Below, in pieces: positions 48,901-60,715 of a stretch of 64,000 nucleotides of DNA; positions within the stretch are counted from its first letter, which is position 1, and every line of letters starts with the position of its first letter. Under the pieces are notes generated by a model. It ran no database searches, was not told where the DNA came from, and saw only the letters and a list, made by a program, of their open reading frames with translations. Origin of the DNA: Phoebastria nigripes. Lineage: Eukaryota; Chordata; Aves; Procellariiformes; Diomedeidae. The stretch spans positions 785,310-849,309 of the forward strand of contig JAYKAV010001820.1 in NCBI GenBank assembly GCA_035582835.1, in the 5' to 3' direction. Position numbers and translations under genes: made by a program.

Positions 48901-50412
48901 AAAAACAACTGGATGTGAAGAAGTGTGGAAAACAACTTTCTGCTTCACAAAATGAAGTAATAGCTCTCAAGGACTAACCCTAGCAATTGCTGCAGGAAGG
49001 AAATGAGAAAACAGCTAGTGCCAGGCAGATACGGACAACAGAGGCAGCTGGCTAACTGAATTAGCAAAACAGCTGGTCCTGAGGACTTTCATTTAAACTT
49101 CTGTGTACAAATTAGAAGCCAAAAGATTCTCCTCCTCTCTGCTGTATTGGGAAATACAGCTCACAAGAAGCAAGCATCAAGAAGTTCTCAAAGTGACAAA
49201 CTGCACAATAAAAAGGGAGTAATTTGGATATCCTACCAGCGTATTACAGCAGTCCACCCACAAAGCTGACTCTGGAGTGAAAGGACTGGCTGTTCCCGTT
49301 AGCCTGAGAACATGAAATTCGAGCTGTTCTCTGCCCAGCAGGGATGGGGGCCAGCATTCTTCTACATTTTCAAAAAAACCTTAAAATTACCAACACTTCA
49401 CAAGTCACAGGGAAAAAAAAAGGCAAATAAAAATACATATATGTTTACTAGGTTGGGTCAATCTGATCTCTTTCTGACTGGTACCAAATTCAATAGCTAA
49501 CTCCAACTTAAAAATAAAACCAAATAAAAAGTGTTCCAGTGTTCTGGCTTCCATTTTGAAATGATGCTGTAGGACAAATTTGGCTGCATTTAACTTTTTA
49601 TTTTAACTGTTTTCCCAAAGTAGGGACACCCCTACCCTAGCCCTTCAGTGAAATTTTGGTCAAAACAAAATCTTATTTATTGATGGTTTGCTTTTGCTAG
49701 TAGAATTTGAATCTATCATTAGATATCTCCTGTCATAATAACAGCTCCACAAAACTGGTATTTTAACAGCCATGTACCTCTCAGTATTTGTCCAGCAATC
49801 AATGCTTGCAAGCTGACAGGCCACTAACAGCATTTTTTTATGCCTTGCTATACTTCAGGGAAAAGCCACACACTGTTTCAGAGATCGAGCTCCAATCTTA
49901 CATCCTATAGCCCTGATTCTTCTGGCATCTGCACTCTATGATAGTGTGAGTTTATTCTTCATAAGGCAGGTATTGCATCTATTGCTGCTGCTTTTTGCAT
50001 GTTTTTTTGATCAGCTCACTGAATACACAGGTCACAAGTTACTCTCATCATGAAAGCCCGCTGATTTCACATGAAGTTGAAAATGGATGTTTTCCATGAT
50101 GAAACAAAATCCCGGTGCAGTAAAATGAGACCCCTTTCACTACTGCCCAACCTTCTAGTGTAATTCATGTGAACCAGAGCCCACTTGAACCACCTTTTTC
50201 TCCTGAGAGCCCCTGGGAACAGTCTAGTGTCTAGAGGAATTGGATGCCCACCTGCTGCATGACCCAAGAGGGCTCTCCACCCAGTGTACAGAGCCCACTA
50301 GCCCTCTCCTCGTCCATCTCTGAAAGACTGTCAATAAAGAGGAAAAATTGGACAAACCTACCACTAGAATAGGTCTTATGGCTCCTAACACAGCTGATGG
50401 GACACTGCCACT
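45976..50412. other. non-coding stretch with an AAAAG microsatellite
   Basis: An (AAAAG)n-type tract lies at 48039-48062, with a T11 run at 48550-48560. No exon, RNA gene or transposon is recognised. Confidence 0.55.
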
Positions 50413-51129
50413 CTAGTTCTTTGGGTCAGCATCGGAGCGTCTTAAACTCCAACAAAGCTGTCCCTGCAAACTAGGGCAACAGTCCCATCTTATTCTGGGT
50501 GGCGATAAGAGCAGAGACTGGTTTCCCTCCTTCTCCAGGGCCGGTGTGACAGCTGGCAGTAGATGCCCTGTTTCTCTCATTCCACGTCCCACAGCACATC
50601 CAGCCATGTCACAAGGCCTTCTTACAGAAACACGGATTCCCAGAGCCTGATAGCTGTTCTTTGGGTGCTGATTTCCGTAAGCTATAGCTATAAAGTACCT
50701 CAGGCTCTCCTTGGATTTTACCTCCAGGTATATCCATTTTTCTCTCCAGAGAAGGAGGCTATTACAGCGATCAGTAGCTTTCACGCAAAAGTCCTGCCTT
50801 TTGCTGGGGTCTCTGCAGATTCCCTCTATTGTAATGACGTTAGGAAGTATTCCAATGAGTCCCTGCTTCCCCGTGATGTTAGAAGTGCTCATACTCTATC
50901 AGAGACAGAAACTAGCCCATGCTGCAAGAAAGATCACTGCATGTGCTTAAGAAGAATGGATGAGCACTCTTTAGCTAAACTAAGGTCTCTGTGGCTCGTG
51001 CAGGAGCAAGAAGTAAAGCTCTCTGAGCTACATTTACCCCAGGGACTGGCTAGGCTATATACAGACACCAGCATTTTCATCCCTGCAGAGCTGTTGCCTT
51101 TGGAGAAGAGGAGCACCCTGCTCAGATAA
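50413..51129. other. overlapping long open frames on both strands, unidentified
   Basis: A plus frame of 188 codons (50563-51129, ATG start) overlaps a minus frame of 159 codons (50892-50413, ATG start). Neither contains a motif, signal peptide or domain I recognise. Length alone is weak evidence in about 50 kb of non-coding DNA. Probably chance, or an unrecognised decayed element. Confidence 0.2.
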
Positions 51130-54100
51130 TTCCTTTCCTTTCAGAGAAAAAAGGTTAGTAGTAGACTAAAAGCATATTTTTCTTTATGTATAGGATGCAT
51201 TATCTTAGTCTGCTGAACTGAATCATCGGCTGCTAAGCGCTCTTGGCATCCATATCTGTGGGTATAGCTCCAAGCACGAATTACAGTGTCTTGTACTGGC
51301 AAAGATGGGCGGGGGGGACTGGAATGGGGGCATTAGTCACAGTGGAAAAATAGCACTGTGGGACGTGATCATCTCTCACACATTTTGAGGAACATGCATT
51401 GAACTACTGGTTGTTACTTTTCAGTGGGAGGTATTTCTACTTTTCTGCCTCCAAAGCAAGCTGTTTTATGCTATGCAGAGCCTTTCGCATAAGTCCAACC
51501 AAATTTTAAATGCAAATACCTGAAATAGGATTTATATAAAATAGAAGCATTGGGTGTTTTGCAAGTTTAATACCTCTGAAACAAGAAGAACTAAATATAG
51601 AGATCTGGATACAGCATTTAAACTAAAATCCTATTTCAGGTGCTAAGCATAGAATAATATCCCTCTGTAGGGGTAAGACAGTCTATGCAACACTGGTGAT
51701 TTGATCTCACTCATTAAGAAGAACTGTCACTTCATATTAAGTGAATGAGGTAGTCAAAACAACTGCTATTTTAAGTGCAGTCCTTCTAAATTATTCTGCA
51801 AGGTCTGTGGGAGTAGAGCTAGGCCTACGCTGATTCCAGATTAATATTTGCATGGCAAGAAAAGAACCTGTGAGAACAGAGGAAAAAAATGAGACGACCC
51901 ATTGTTGTAGGGTTAGAGATACGCTTGGCTAAAGCAAATTAAGGAGAATCATTCCCAGTGGCAGTCTATGATGAAGCTAAATGCTGGTGACCCCCGCTTT
52001 GGGCAGACTAGTGCACAGAAGCATATGTAGAAATCCTCTCAAATCCAAGGCTGCCAGCCACACATTTCTGCCACAGACCACCCTGCCTGCAGAAATGTCC
52101 CCTGACTTTCCAAAGGCCAGGGAGCATCCCTACCCCAGCACCAGAAGATATCTCTTCCTCTCAGACTCTCACACTATGAGCTCCTGAAGCAGCTTGTGTG
52201 GTCAAGTGGGCACCGATCCTGCTGCCTTGTGGATGTTTGGAAGCAATGTGCTACTGTCCCNGGCTCTGCATGAACAGTCAGACGTGTTGGTTATAAGCAT
52301 CACTACAGCCATCGCAACAGAGCTCTCCCGTTACTTCAAAATCACCCTTCACTCAAGTCAGTTATCTTAAAAATATAAAATATGTATTTAGACCACACAC
52401 AATAGGCACAGTTAGAAAAAAAGTCACAAAGACACAGTTGCTAAAAAGGAAAGAAAAATAACGCTTGAGCTACTTCACACAGCCTCATACTCAGAAGCAT
52501 GCCTTTCCTTCCCATTCGTCAGCCCCAGAACTGCAGGCACTTACCTCACCCCTGGGGTCTGGGCTTGTCCTGGCCAGCAGCCTGCACGCCTTCCCCAGCA
52601 GGCTAGTTCCCATACTCCGTCCCTTTTCAGGGCTTGCCTGAGTTGTCACCCAAACGTCCCAAGGGTTCCTGAGCCTTCAGTACATCAGGAAGCGGTTTCA
52701 ACACTCCTCCCTCCATGAGGACTGTCCTCCCTTCTTCAGAAATAAGAATATCCCTTTGGCAGACAGTCAGCAAGTGCAGCAGTCCCCACCTCCTAGTACA
52801 TTTCTACTACATCAAGGGACAGAATTTCTTTCTTATTCNGTGAGGCAACGGGTAAGTCTCTGCAGAAAACCTTTTCATACACTGAATTTACACTTTGCAT
52901 CAACATGTAAATTGAAACCATAGTTGGCATTTAATAGATGCAGCTCATCGCTAGCTCTTGATTGAGATCAGACAATGGCAATCAACAGCTCTGGGAGGGA
53001 ACAGATTTGAAACGACCCCCGTCAGGTCCTTCACTGCCATTTACATGTGAATGCAAAACACACAGCCTCATCAGCAAACATTTTCCCAGTTCAAGCTATT
53101 CTGATGGTCTGTTTTAGGAAGTATTCTCTTACCTGCTTTAATCAGGCAGAGGTGATGCTCATTTGTGACTATATTTCAAGCAGACATTGATCTGCTGGGA
53201 TGGATAAAACCTTCCTGTTACAGTTGATGCAGAAGGGAAATACCTATCCAGCCACACGGGATGAATTCTACATGGTGTCTTCCAAAACGTTCCATGTAGT
53301 TACGGGTGAGCCTGTGATCCCCCTTTGTGAGCTGCCTCATGGAGAGCCAGGCTTGAATGGGAAGTGTTGCCAAATTAATTCTGTAATGCTGTGGATGGTA
53401 CTACAAGCCACACACATTATTGAGTTAAATTAATTTCTGCTGTACCTGACCTGCAGCTGAGGAATGTTGCTTACTGGGCTGGGAATAGCTTGTTTGTTGG
53501 ATCTATAAAATATTGTTACTTAAACAGTCCAGAGAGCTCCTCTGACACAAGTTCTCTTTCCCCTGAAGGGTTTTCTTTCTAACTGGAGTTATTGATCCCT
53601 CTGGCTTTAGACAGGAAATAATCACTGCATTAGCAACCACCAAAGTGGTCTTCAGTCCCTAGAGTCTGTTCCCTGACATGTCATTGATTTGAATTTTTTG
53701 AGCTGGCAATGTTGTTAAACTCTTTTCTGATAAAAAGCACAGTAATGTGCAATGCATTTTACATTTGACTTTTTGCTCTGAAGTTTCAAAGTACGTGTGT
53801 GTGTTACTTTTCAAGCATGTCTCAAACAATTGCTGCTAAATTCTGCTACAAAGCAGTGCTACTTTATTTAATATGGAGGAAAACTCAATCAGTGCAAAAT
53901 AGACATCTCCAGCTCCAAGACGCTGCGTTCACTTTCTTAAACCTGCTGCAATAGAGAGGATCATAGCAGTTCATAAGCTGATGTTAGATTCCCATTAGTG
54001 TCCACTCCTTTACGGGGACGTCTGACTTCAGCAGGCAGCTCTACCAAAAGATCGTATAGTACCTGGTAAAATTTGGAATTTCCCGCACACTGCACTGCAA

Positions 54101-56999
54101 CATTAAATTTCTGTATTTGCCATTTAAATACAAAATAATCACTCCCGAAATTGTATCATGGTGCTTCTACATTCACATGTTAATCTAAGCCTGGTTTCAC
54201 TGCCCAGTGATGCAATCACAACAGCCTGCTCCAAAGCAAACATATTATTTACTCTTATTCAACCCAGATGTGGAATAGGAGCTACGTTTAACTGGTGACA
54301 CAAACAGGCACTACCAAACCTTGTGCTTTGTTTCCAAGCCCTGGAATGCAGTAGCCCCTTCCCAGAGTTATCCTCAATACAATGCCAGAGCCAAGAGAAA
54401 TATGGATCTGTTTGATAAATGTACCTATAACTCACATCTTACCAAACACTGCAATGCCTTATTAACATAAGGGGTCAAAGCTGTTGACGTCAGCACAACA
54501 CAGCGGAGTGTCCAAGCGTGTCTATGGATGCCTCAGTGTGCCACCAGGTTGCAGGATGCAGCTGGATGCACTGGGGGGGTGCAGTGCCTACACTACCTGC
54601 TTAGCAAATCCATCCTGCTTGGATTTGATTCTGATGCTGTATGCAAAACCAGAACAAAACAAAAGAGTTGTGCCAATCTGCCTGCAGCGTTAAACCAGCT
54701 CTTAGGGTTCTCTGATGAGCGTCTCAAATCTAAACCAAGAAGATATTCAGTGGTTTGATCTCTTTGTAGGAAATAACATTTAAATTTCTTTAACATGCCT
54801 TTGCAAAATGGTGATGTTATCTGTCCAAAGTGAATTTAACAGGCAGCTCAGGCATAAGGGAGAATCAAATTGTCTTTATTACTGGCAATCAAAGCTACAT
54901 TGAGAACAGATTCCCAGACAGCTAATCAGGTGAAAGCAAGGGTTCTCATTTGAGGAATATTACCAGGATAGTACCAGGGTGCAGAACGTGGCCATATTCT
55001 TGGCTAGGAGGGGATGAATCTCACAGGTGTCCAGCTATAAAACTGCACACACATACACACACCCCCTTTGGGAAATTATTGTCTTAATGGTGTGACTTGC
55101 TAGAATGCCTGTATACCTCTGAAAATTGAAACTGCTGGTGCTCGTGGCACAAGNTCGCTATGGGAGCTACCTCCTGGATTTCGGGTAGTGCCTAGGAACC
55201 TGAAACAGTCCCGTCACAGTTCATCAGTATATCAGTATTGAAAGGACAAAGGAGGGACACACTTCTCAATGTGGAAAGCAGCAAGCTTTCCAGCAGAGTC
55301 CCCTGCCTGTTTTTAAGACTGCATATATTTTCACCGATGTTACTGGAGAGTTTTGCTCTAACTTACCAGTACACAACTCTGTGAATCCATGACATTTGCA
55401 TAGAAAACATCCCACTTGAAAAATGTGTGATTGGGGCGCTAATGAAGTGCTCTCTTGAGCTGCAACCTCATTTATGGAGAACACGAATCCATTAAAAATG
55501 GCTTAGCTTTCACAAGAACCTGCATGACCTCCATAGTAATTTCAAATTTATAGAGCAATTTAAGAAAATGTTATTTGCAGGACATGACTGCCTTGGCAAG
55601 ACACAGCAGCATCAATACTAAACTGCAGCAAGGGCTCAGAAGGTTCATAATCAACCCAGGTTCAGCATATCTGGCTGAAGCTATCTCCTCTAGTATTGAT
55701 GACCAGTATTGGCTAAGTCACTGTAGTTCAAAGACTAGCAATAACTATGATTTTTAAAGATCTGTCCTAGCAAGGTTATTTACCAATTTACTGACGTTCT
55801 CAGAATCAGCAAATTGACCACAATTTTCCAATCTCCCTATTGTATGTGGGAAGTAATGTGAACTTTTTGAGTATAGACTGGTCAAACTGAGTTCCTGCCA
55901 AAAGAGTACTGAGCTGGTTACAGTGCAAGCATCCAGATCTTCAAATATGTGAATATTCTTCATGATTTATTTTAAAACAGAAGCTTTTCCTATGTGTGGT
56001 GTAATGAAACAACTTGAACGTTAGCAGCAGGTGCCCTGTATTTAAAATACCATTGTGATGCCTCTACTGTGATGCTGCACAGACGTCTTGAAGCGACAAA
56101 AAACCAAAAGGGAAATATCCATAAAAGTGATTTCACTTTCTTTTATGAAAAGAAAGAATTTTTGTGGGACATTTTGTAGACAGCAATAATTTCATGAAAA
56201 GAAGAAAAATCTTGGTTTAATCTAAATTTCACAAAACCTGTTTCCACTAGCCAGCTGCTTTGTCCAAATCTGCTAGAGTATTTTTTTTTATTGCTATCCT
56301 CAGTTCATTTTAGCATCTCAGTAAACAAATGTAAATTCAAGTCAGCAATTAAAAAAATGAAGTATTCTCATAATATGCCACCTCCATTAATAGACAGCAA
56401 AGTGCTGTTAAAATCCAGGCTAAACTTTAGCTTTCCTCCAAGATCAAAAAATGTCCAGTGTAGCTTCAGACATGCGTAACACTAGATAGCACTTTTCATA
56501 CCCATCTTTTTCAATGCATGCATTATTTTAAGTCTACTTATTAGTGAACAGTTCATTTCCATAAGCGCTTAATTTAGTACCCTCATCAGCAGGCTTAACA
56601 AGCCAAAGTCAAGACCCCATTAAACCCCCATTTCACATTCCTCAGGTTTACACAGTAAACCTCAGTAGCCACAATTTGTTTTCATCTCTTAATCAGTTGA
56701 TAAAAATTCAAGAGTAATTTCCACTTGTGCTGCACTATGGAGTTGTAAACATTTATGGAGATGTTAAGAACTGGCCATCAAGAACATTAACATGCAGATT
56801 TTTACCTCTTATGCCATTTCCCCACTGTTGAGGCATCTCTGACACGTCCGGCAGAGAACAGGCAGGAGGAACAGAGATGGTGAATGGTTTGTTCAGAGCA
56901 GAATGCAAAACAAATTCAAAACCAAAATGCATTATTGACAAAGTAGCAAATTTGCTTTCTTTCACTGAAAAGGGCATGAGGCTCTTGGGGAGGGAGGGA
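51130..56999. other. non-coding stretch, no gene recognised
   Basis: No supported exon, RNA gene or repeat family. A short CA-rich tract lies near 55043-55063. Confidence 0.55.
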
Positions 57000-57660
57000 A
57001 GAAAGTGCTTGTCCCAATGGGAGCAGCCCCTTCCCAGCCATTGCCTCCTGCTGCAGGCAGGGATGGCTGCAAGGAAGGATGGTGACGGTCGTGCCCCTGG
57101 GCTGCACCCACTGCCCCATGACACTGTGGGGCCCCCCGAGTTCCTGTGGTCCCTGTCAGCCCACATTCCCCAGCCGCCATGACCAGAGGGGCTGCAGCTG
57201 GGGAAAAATGCCATTAAAAGCCATTTTGGAGGGAAATGCTCTGCAGTGGCCACGTACGGTCACGTGGGAGAGCAGCAAGGCCCTGCATCAATCCATCCCA
57301 CTGCCTAATCACTACACCCGGCCCCGACAGCAGCCCCCGGGGAGGCAATTATCCTCTAAATTCACATATTTAACTTACTGTGTCTGAAGTGTAAATGATG
57401 TGCCATGGGGGTGCCACGCTGCACAGCGATGGCAGGGGAGGGATGCGGGGCGCACCCNCTGAGGTGGCCACCCCCCACCCCAGGGGCCGCTGGTACCCCC
57501 AAGCTCTTGGACATACATGGCCAAAGCAGCCCAGGCTGTGGGAGCCTGGCAGGACCCCATNTCACACCGCTACCAGCTTCAGTGAGAAGCTTAAAAACTA
57601 CTTCACGCTCCCACGCAGCAGCCTAGCGTGGGGGTGACGGCGCAGACGCCCAAGTCTACA
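57000..57660. other. GC-rich stretch, no gene recognised
   Basis: Clearly more GC-rich than its neighbours. Open frames occur on both strands (up to 166 codons on minus, 57253-56753), as expected when stop codons are rare in GC-rich DNA. No splice-consistent exon or protein family is recognised. Isolated Ns are at 57458 and 57562. Confidence 0.4.
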
Positions 57661-60157
57661 AACACGAAGCCTGGGTGGCCAACTCTGCTGCAGCGTTTTT
57701 GGGCCTATGCAACAAAATGAGGATGTGCCTGTCCATCCCACATTGTATCACTTGCTACAGCTCACCACAACCATCTCGCTTTTCTGCTAACAGGAAGGAG
57801 AAATTCTGTCACTGCCTGAGAGCATCAAGCAACCTGCTTTGGGAGAAGCTGCTTAGAACAGCTCCCAGGGATTTTGGGCTGTATTTTAGTGGTTTCTCAG
57901 ATTTCAGCTAGTCTGAGACATCGAGGATCCCCCCAAAAGACATGTGTAAAATTAACCTGCAGCAAACAGGCCCTTCTGCACCGACTGGACATACCTGCAT
58001 TATACAGCTATGGCAGTGGTATCCGCTAGTCCGTTCTCACCAAGACAGCCAGTGTGTTTCTAGCCAAAATGAGCTCCTCCCCGTGTGATGTTTCAGAGCA
58101 GAGGAGGGCAGCTCACAGAGGGGTTTCATTTTTGAAGGCTTTTTAAACTGCTTGTCTAAATCCAGTGAGGAAGAGGGAAGGATATTAATTTTCCTTCAGG
58201 TCTTTTTTTCTGCCCAACTCAAAGTGATCAAAGATGAAAATCTCTGCATCTAATGAAGGAGGAACAGGGAAATTAAGCCAGCTGTCCTATATTAGTGCTG
58301 TTGGCCTCAGGTTTCTTGGGCTCAGTCATGTCTTTCCAAAATGAAATAATGTTGTGTTCCTCAGAAAAGTTCCAAAGATTCCCTTTTAGCTTNGTATGGG
58401 GTGCGAAGCATTGAAACTTTGATAATCACTACGCAAGACAGATAGTTTTTGTCTTCAGCTAGCTTAATCCTCTCTTATTCTGAGCCCTTATTAGACAGAA
58501 TATAACATATAAAGGACTTTTAAAGCTTTGAGCAACTCTTCAAAATTACTTCATCAGTTTAACTTCTGGAAAGTCTACGCAATACATCAGCAGGCACTGG
58601 GAGCTGGAAGATACCTGGTGATCCCTGCGGATAAAAGTCACCCAGAAGCATAAGTGTTTAAAACTTGTTTTTAAACAAGATTTTTTAAAATCTTGCTACT
58701 TGGTTAAGCACTGCACAACTTGCAGCGAGGGCCTTTGTGAAGATTTAGCAGGATATAAACATTTATTCCAAGCATAGAGGAATGGTCGCTATCAAAAATA
58801 CTGCCTTTACACGAAATCAAATGACCTTTCTGCTCTTGTGTTACCTGACAAATTGCATAGCAACCACAAGGATGACTCATAGTTTATAGTATTATATACA
58901 ACATTCTCTAAATTATTTAAATGTCAAAATGAATCTGCACTGAGCATTCTTAGCATTACCCTCAGCCAAGCGGTTCTTACACACAGTAGTTTGATGAGGA
59001 GATCATACAGCTAGAAAGCAACCCCATAACTCAACAGATGTGTTCTCAAACTGTGTTTTTAAAAATTAAAGAACCTGACAGTAAGCTGCTTCCTCTCTGC
59101 AGGCTCTTTAGAGCTTCCTATGCAATTAAACACATAGTTATATCTTGCTACGAAGAAACATAGATTGATATAAAAAATTCTGTTGGAAGGCTACTGCCCC
59201 TGATTAAACTCTACAGGGCTTTTAAAGGTTAAGACCTAACCTCAGCTCCTCTCAGCTCACCAGCTTCAATGAGAAGTTTGCAGCAACATTAATCAGCATG
59301 AAATAATGAGGCTGTGAGAGGCAGTGTGTGATTTCTTTATTTCATCTTAATTGTAATTTAAAATTTTAATGTCAGGAATTTGACAAGTGTTCGAGCAAGA
59401 AGAATTATTGCCTCAACAGCAGTTAAGGTCAGGCAGAGAAATGTGCTCAACCCCAAAGAAAAGCAATGAATTTGTCCTGTCATAGCAATGCAATTCAAAT
59501 TATCTGCCGGCTGCTGTTGACAGCAAATGGGCTGGTTAAGAAGCTCAACGCTCCTTCCAAAACGTGTGTGTCTGGTCTCCGGACAGAAGTAGACCCTACC
59601 ACAGGGCCAATTTTAGCAAATGCCAGACTTATGGGAAAGGAGCATCTGACCCCACTGAAAGGGAATATGTTCCTATAACACAAGCATATAATTAGGATGC
59701 GGTGCATGGACACGCTCCTGCAGCGGGTCACGACATTGGTCTTGCTGGTACTTATGTTAAGGAGCTAATCTATGCAATTTGCATTGAAGTCTATTAAGAA
59801 ATGGCAGATTCACAGTGAAAAATCACTATCCCTCTTTTAAAACTGCCACAACACAGGCTATCATTTCATAAGGCGAACCAAAGTCCAGGGCTGCAAAGAT
59901 CTGGCACTCAAGGGAGAGGACAAGCCCAGATTATTCTAACACAGCCAGTTCTCCCCAAGCTGGTGTCAGTTCTGCCTTCAGCATCATCAACTGATGAGCA
60001 ACAGCGGGAATGTGGACCTCTCCATCAGGTTAGACTTTCAGCGCAAGGGATGTGCACCTGCTTCAGGCTGTAAGTGGATATGTGAATTATCGACATGAGG
60101 TGGAAAAGACAGAATTAGACTGGAGTGAATGTTATAATGAGTAATTTGAGTGTCTCA
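57661..60157. other. non-coding stretch with a double hairpin
   Basis: No gene or transposon is recognised. The hairpin pair at 58664-58695 is listed separately. Confidence 0.55.
58664..58695. repeat. two overlapping AT-rich hairpins
   Basis: CTTGTTT (58664-58670) and AAACAAG (58673-58679) form a 7-bp stem with a TT loop. CAAGATTTT (58676-58684) and AAAATCTTG (58687-58695) form a 9-bp stem with a TT loop. They share CAAG, so only one can form at a time. Seen directly; no function is assigned. Confidence 0.75.
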
Positions 60158-60205
60158 TTGAATCAACAAATAGTTGAGGTTGGAAGGGACCTCTGGAGCC
60201 AAAGT
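60158..60205 (-). mobile_element. tiny old CR1 3'-end remnant
   Basis: The plus strand reads 'aatagttgaggttggaaggg' then 'acctctggagcc', a typical reverse-complement CR1 3' terminal sequence. The octamer tail is degraded ('ttgaatcaacaa' in its place). Only about 45 bp remain. Confidence 0.6.
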
Positions 60206-60454
60206 ACTTAATGGAGGATTAACTGGCATAGGTGTATTTGTTTTCCATGCAGCACAATCCCCCCTAACAGTTTAACTTCAATGTATAGCAAACTGATGGG
60301 TTTGTTTTCCAAAGACAAATATTTCTCCTGTGAATTTCACACTCAAACTCAGAATCGAAACTCAGCCCAGACTACAAAGCCTATGATGTGCTCACACTCC
60401 TGATTCAGCCAGCCCAAATTTGGCTGCGGCCTCCCTGCCCATGTCTTTAAGCAA
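60206..60454. other. short non-coding stretch between CR1 fragments
   Basis: No recognisable feature. Confidence 0.5.
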
Positions 60455-60715
60455 GACAAGAGGAAATGGCCTCAAGTTGCACCAGGGGAGGTTTAGATTG
60501 GATATTAGGAAAAATTTCTTCACCGAAAGGGTTGTCAAGCATTGGAACAGGCTGCCCAGGGAAGTGGTAGAGTCACCATCCCTGGAGGTATTTAAAAGAC
60601 GTGTAGATGTGGTGCTCAGGGACATGGTTTAGTGGTGGACTTGGCAGTGCTAGGTTAACAGTTGGACTCGATGATCTTAAAGGTCTTTTTCAACCTAAAC
60701 GATTCTATGATTCTA
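60455..60715 (+). mobile_element. CR1 LINE copy CR1-C, short 3' end
   Basis: A 5'-truncated copy that starts within the last 60 codons of ORF2 ([18 protein letters not shown], then [20 protein letters not shown]). The frame stays open to the ORF2 stop at 60630-60632 and the 3' UTR runs to an ATTCTATGATTCT octamer tail near 60714. It is very similar to the same part of CR1-A, including the 3' UTR word GGACTTGGCAGTGCTAGG, and so belongs to the same subfamily. It is antisense to KCNIP4. Confidence 0.95.

Noticed and set aside
50563..51129. 188-codon plus-strand frame as a gene
   Set aside because: No domain, signal or family recognised, and an equally open minus-strand frame overlaps it. Kept only as an unidentified stretch.
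56753..57253. 166-codon minus-strand frame as a gene
   Set aside because: Its first two-thirds lie in GC-rich DNA where stops are rare, and the rest runs into ordinary AT-rich sequence with no change of character. No family recognised.
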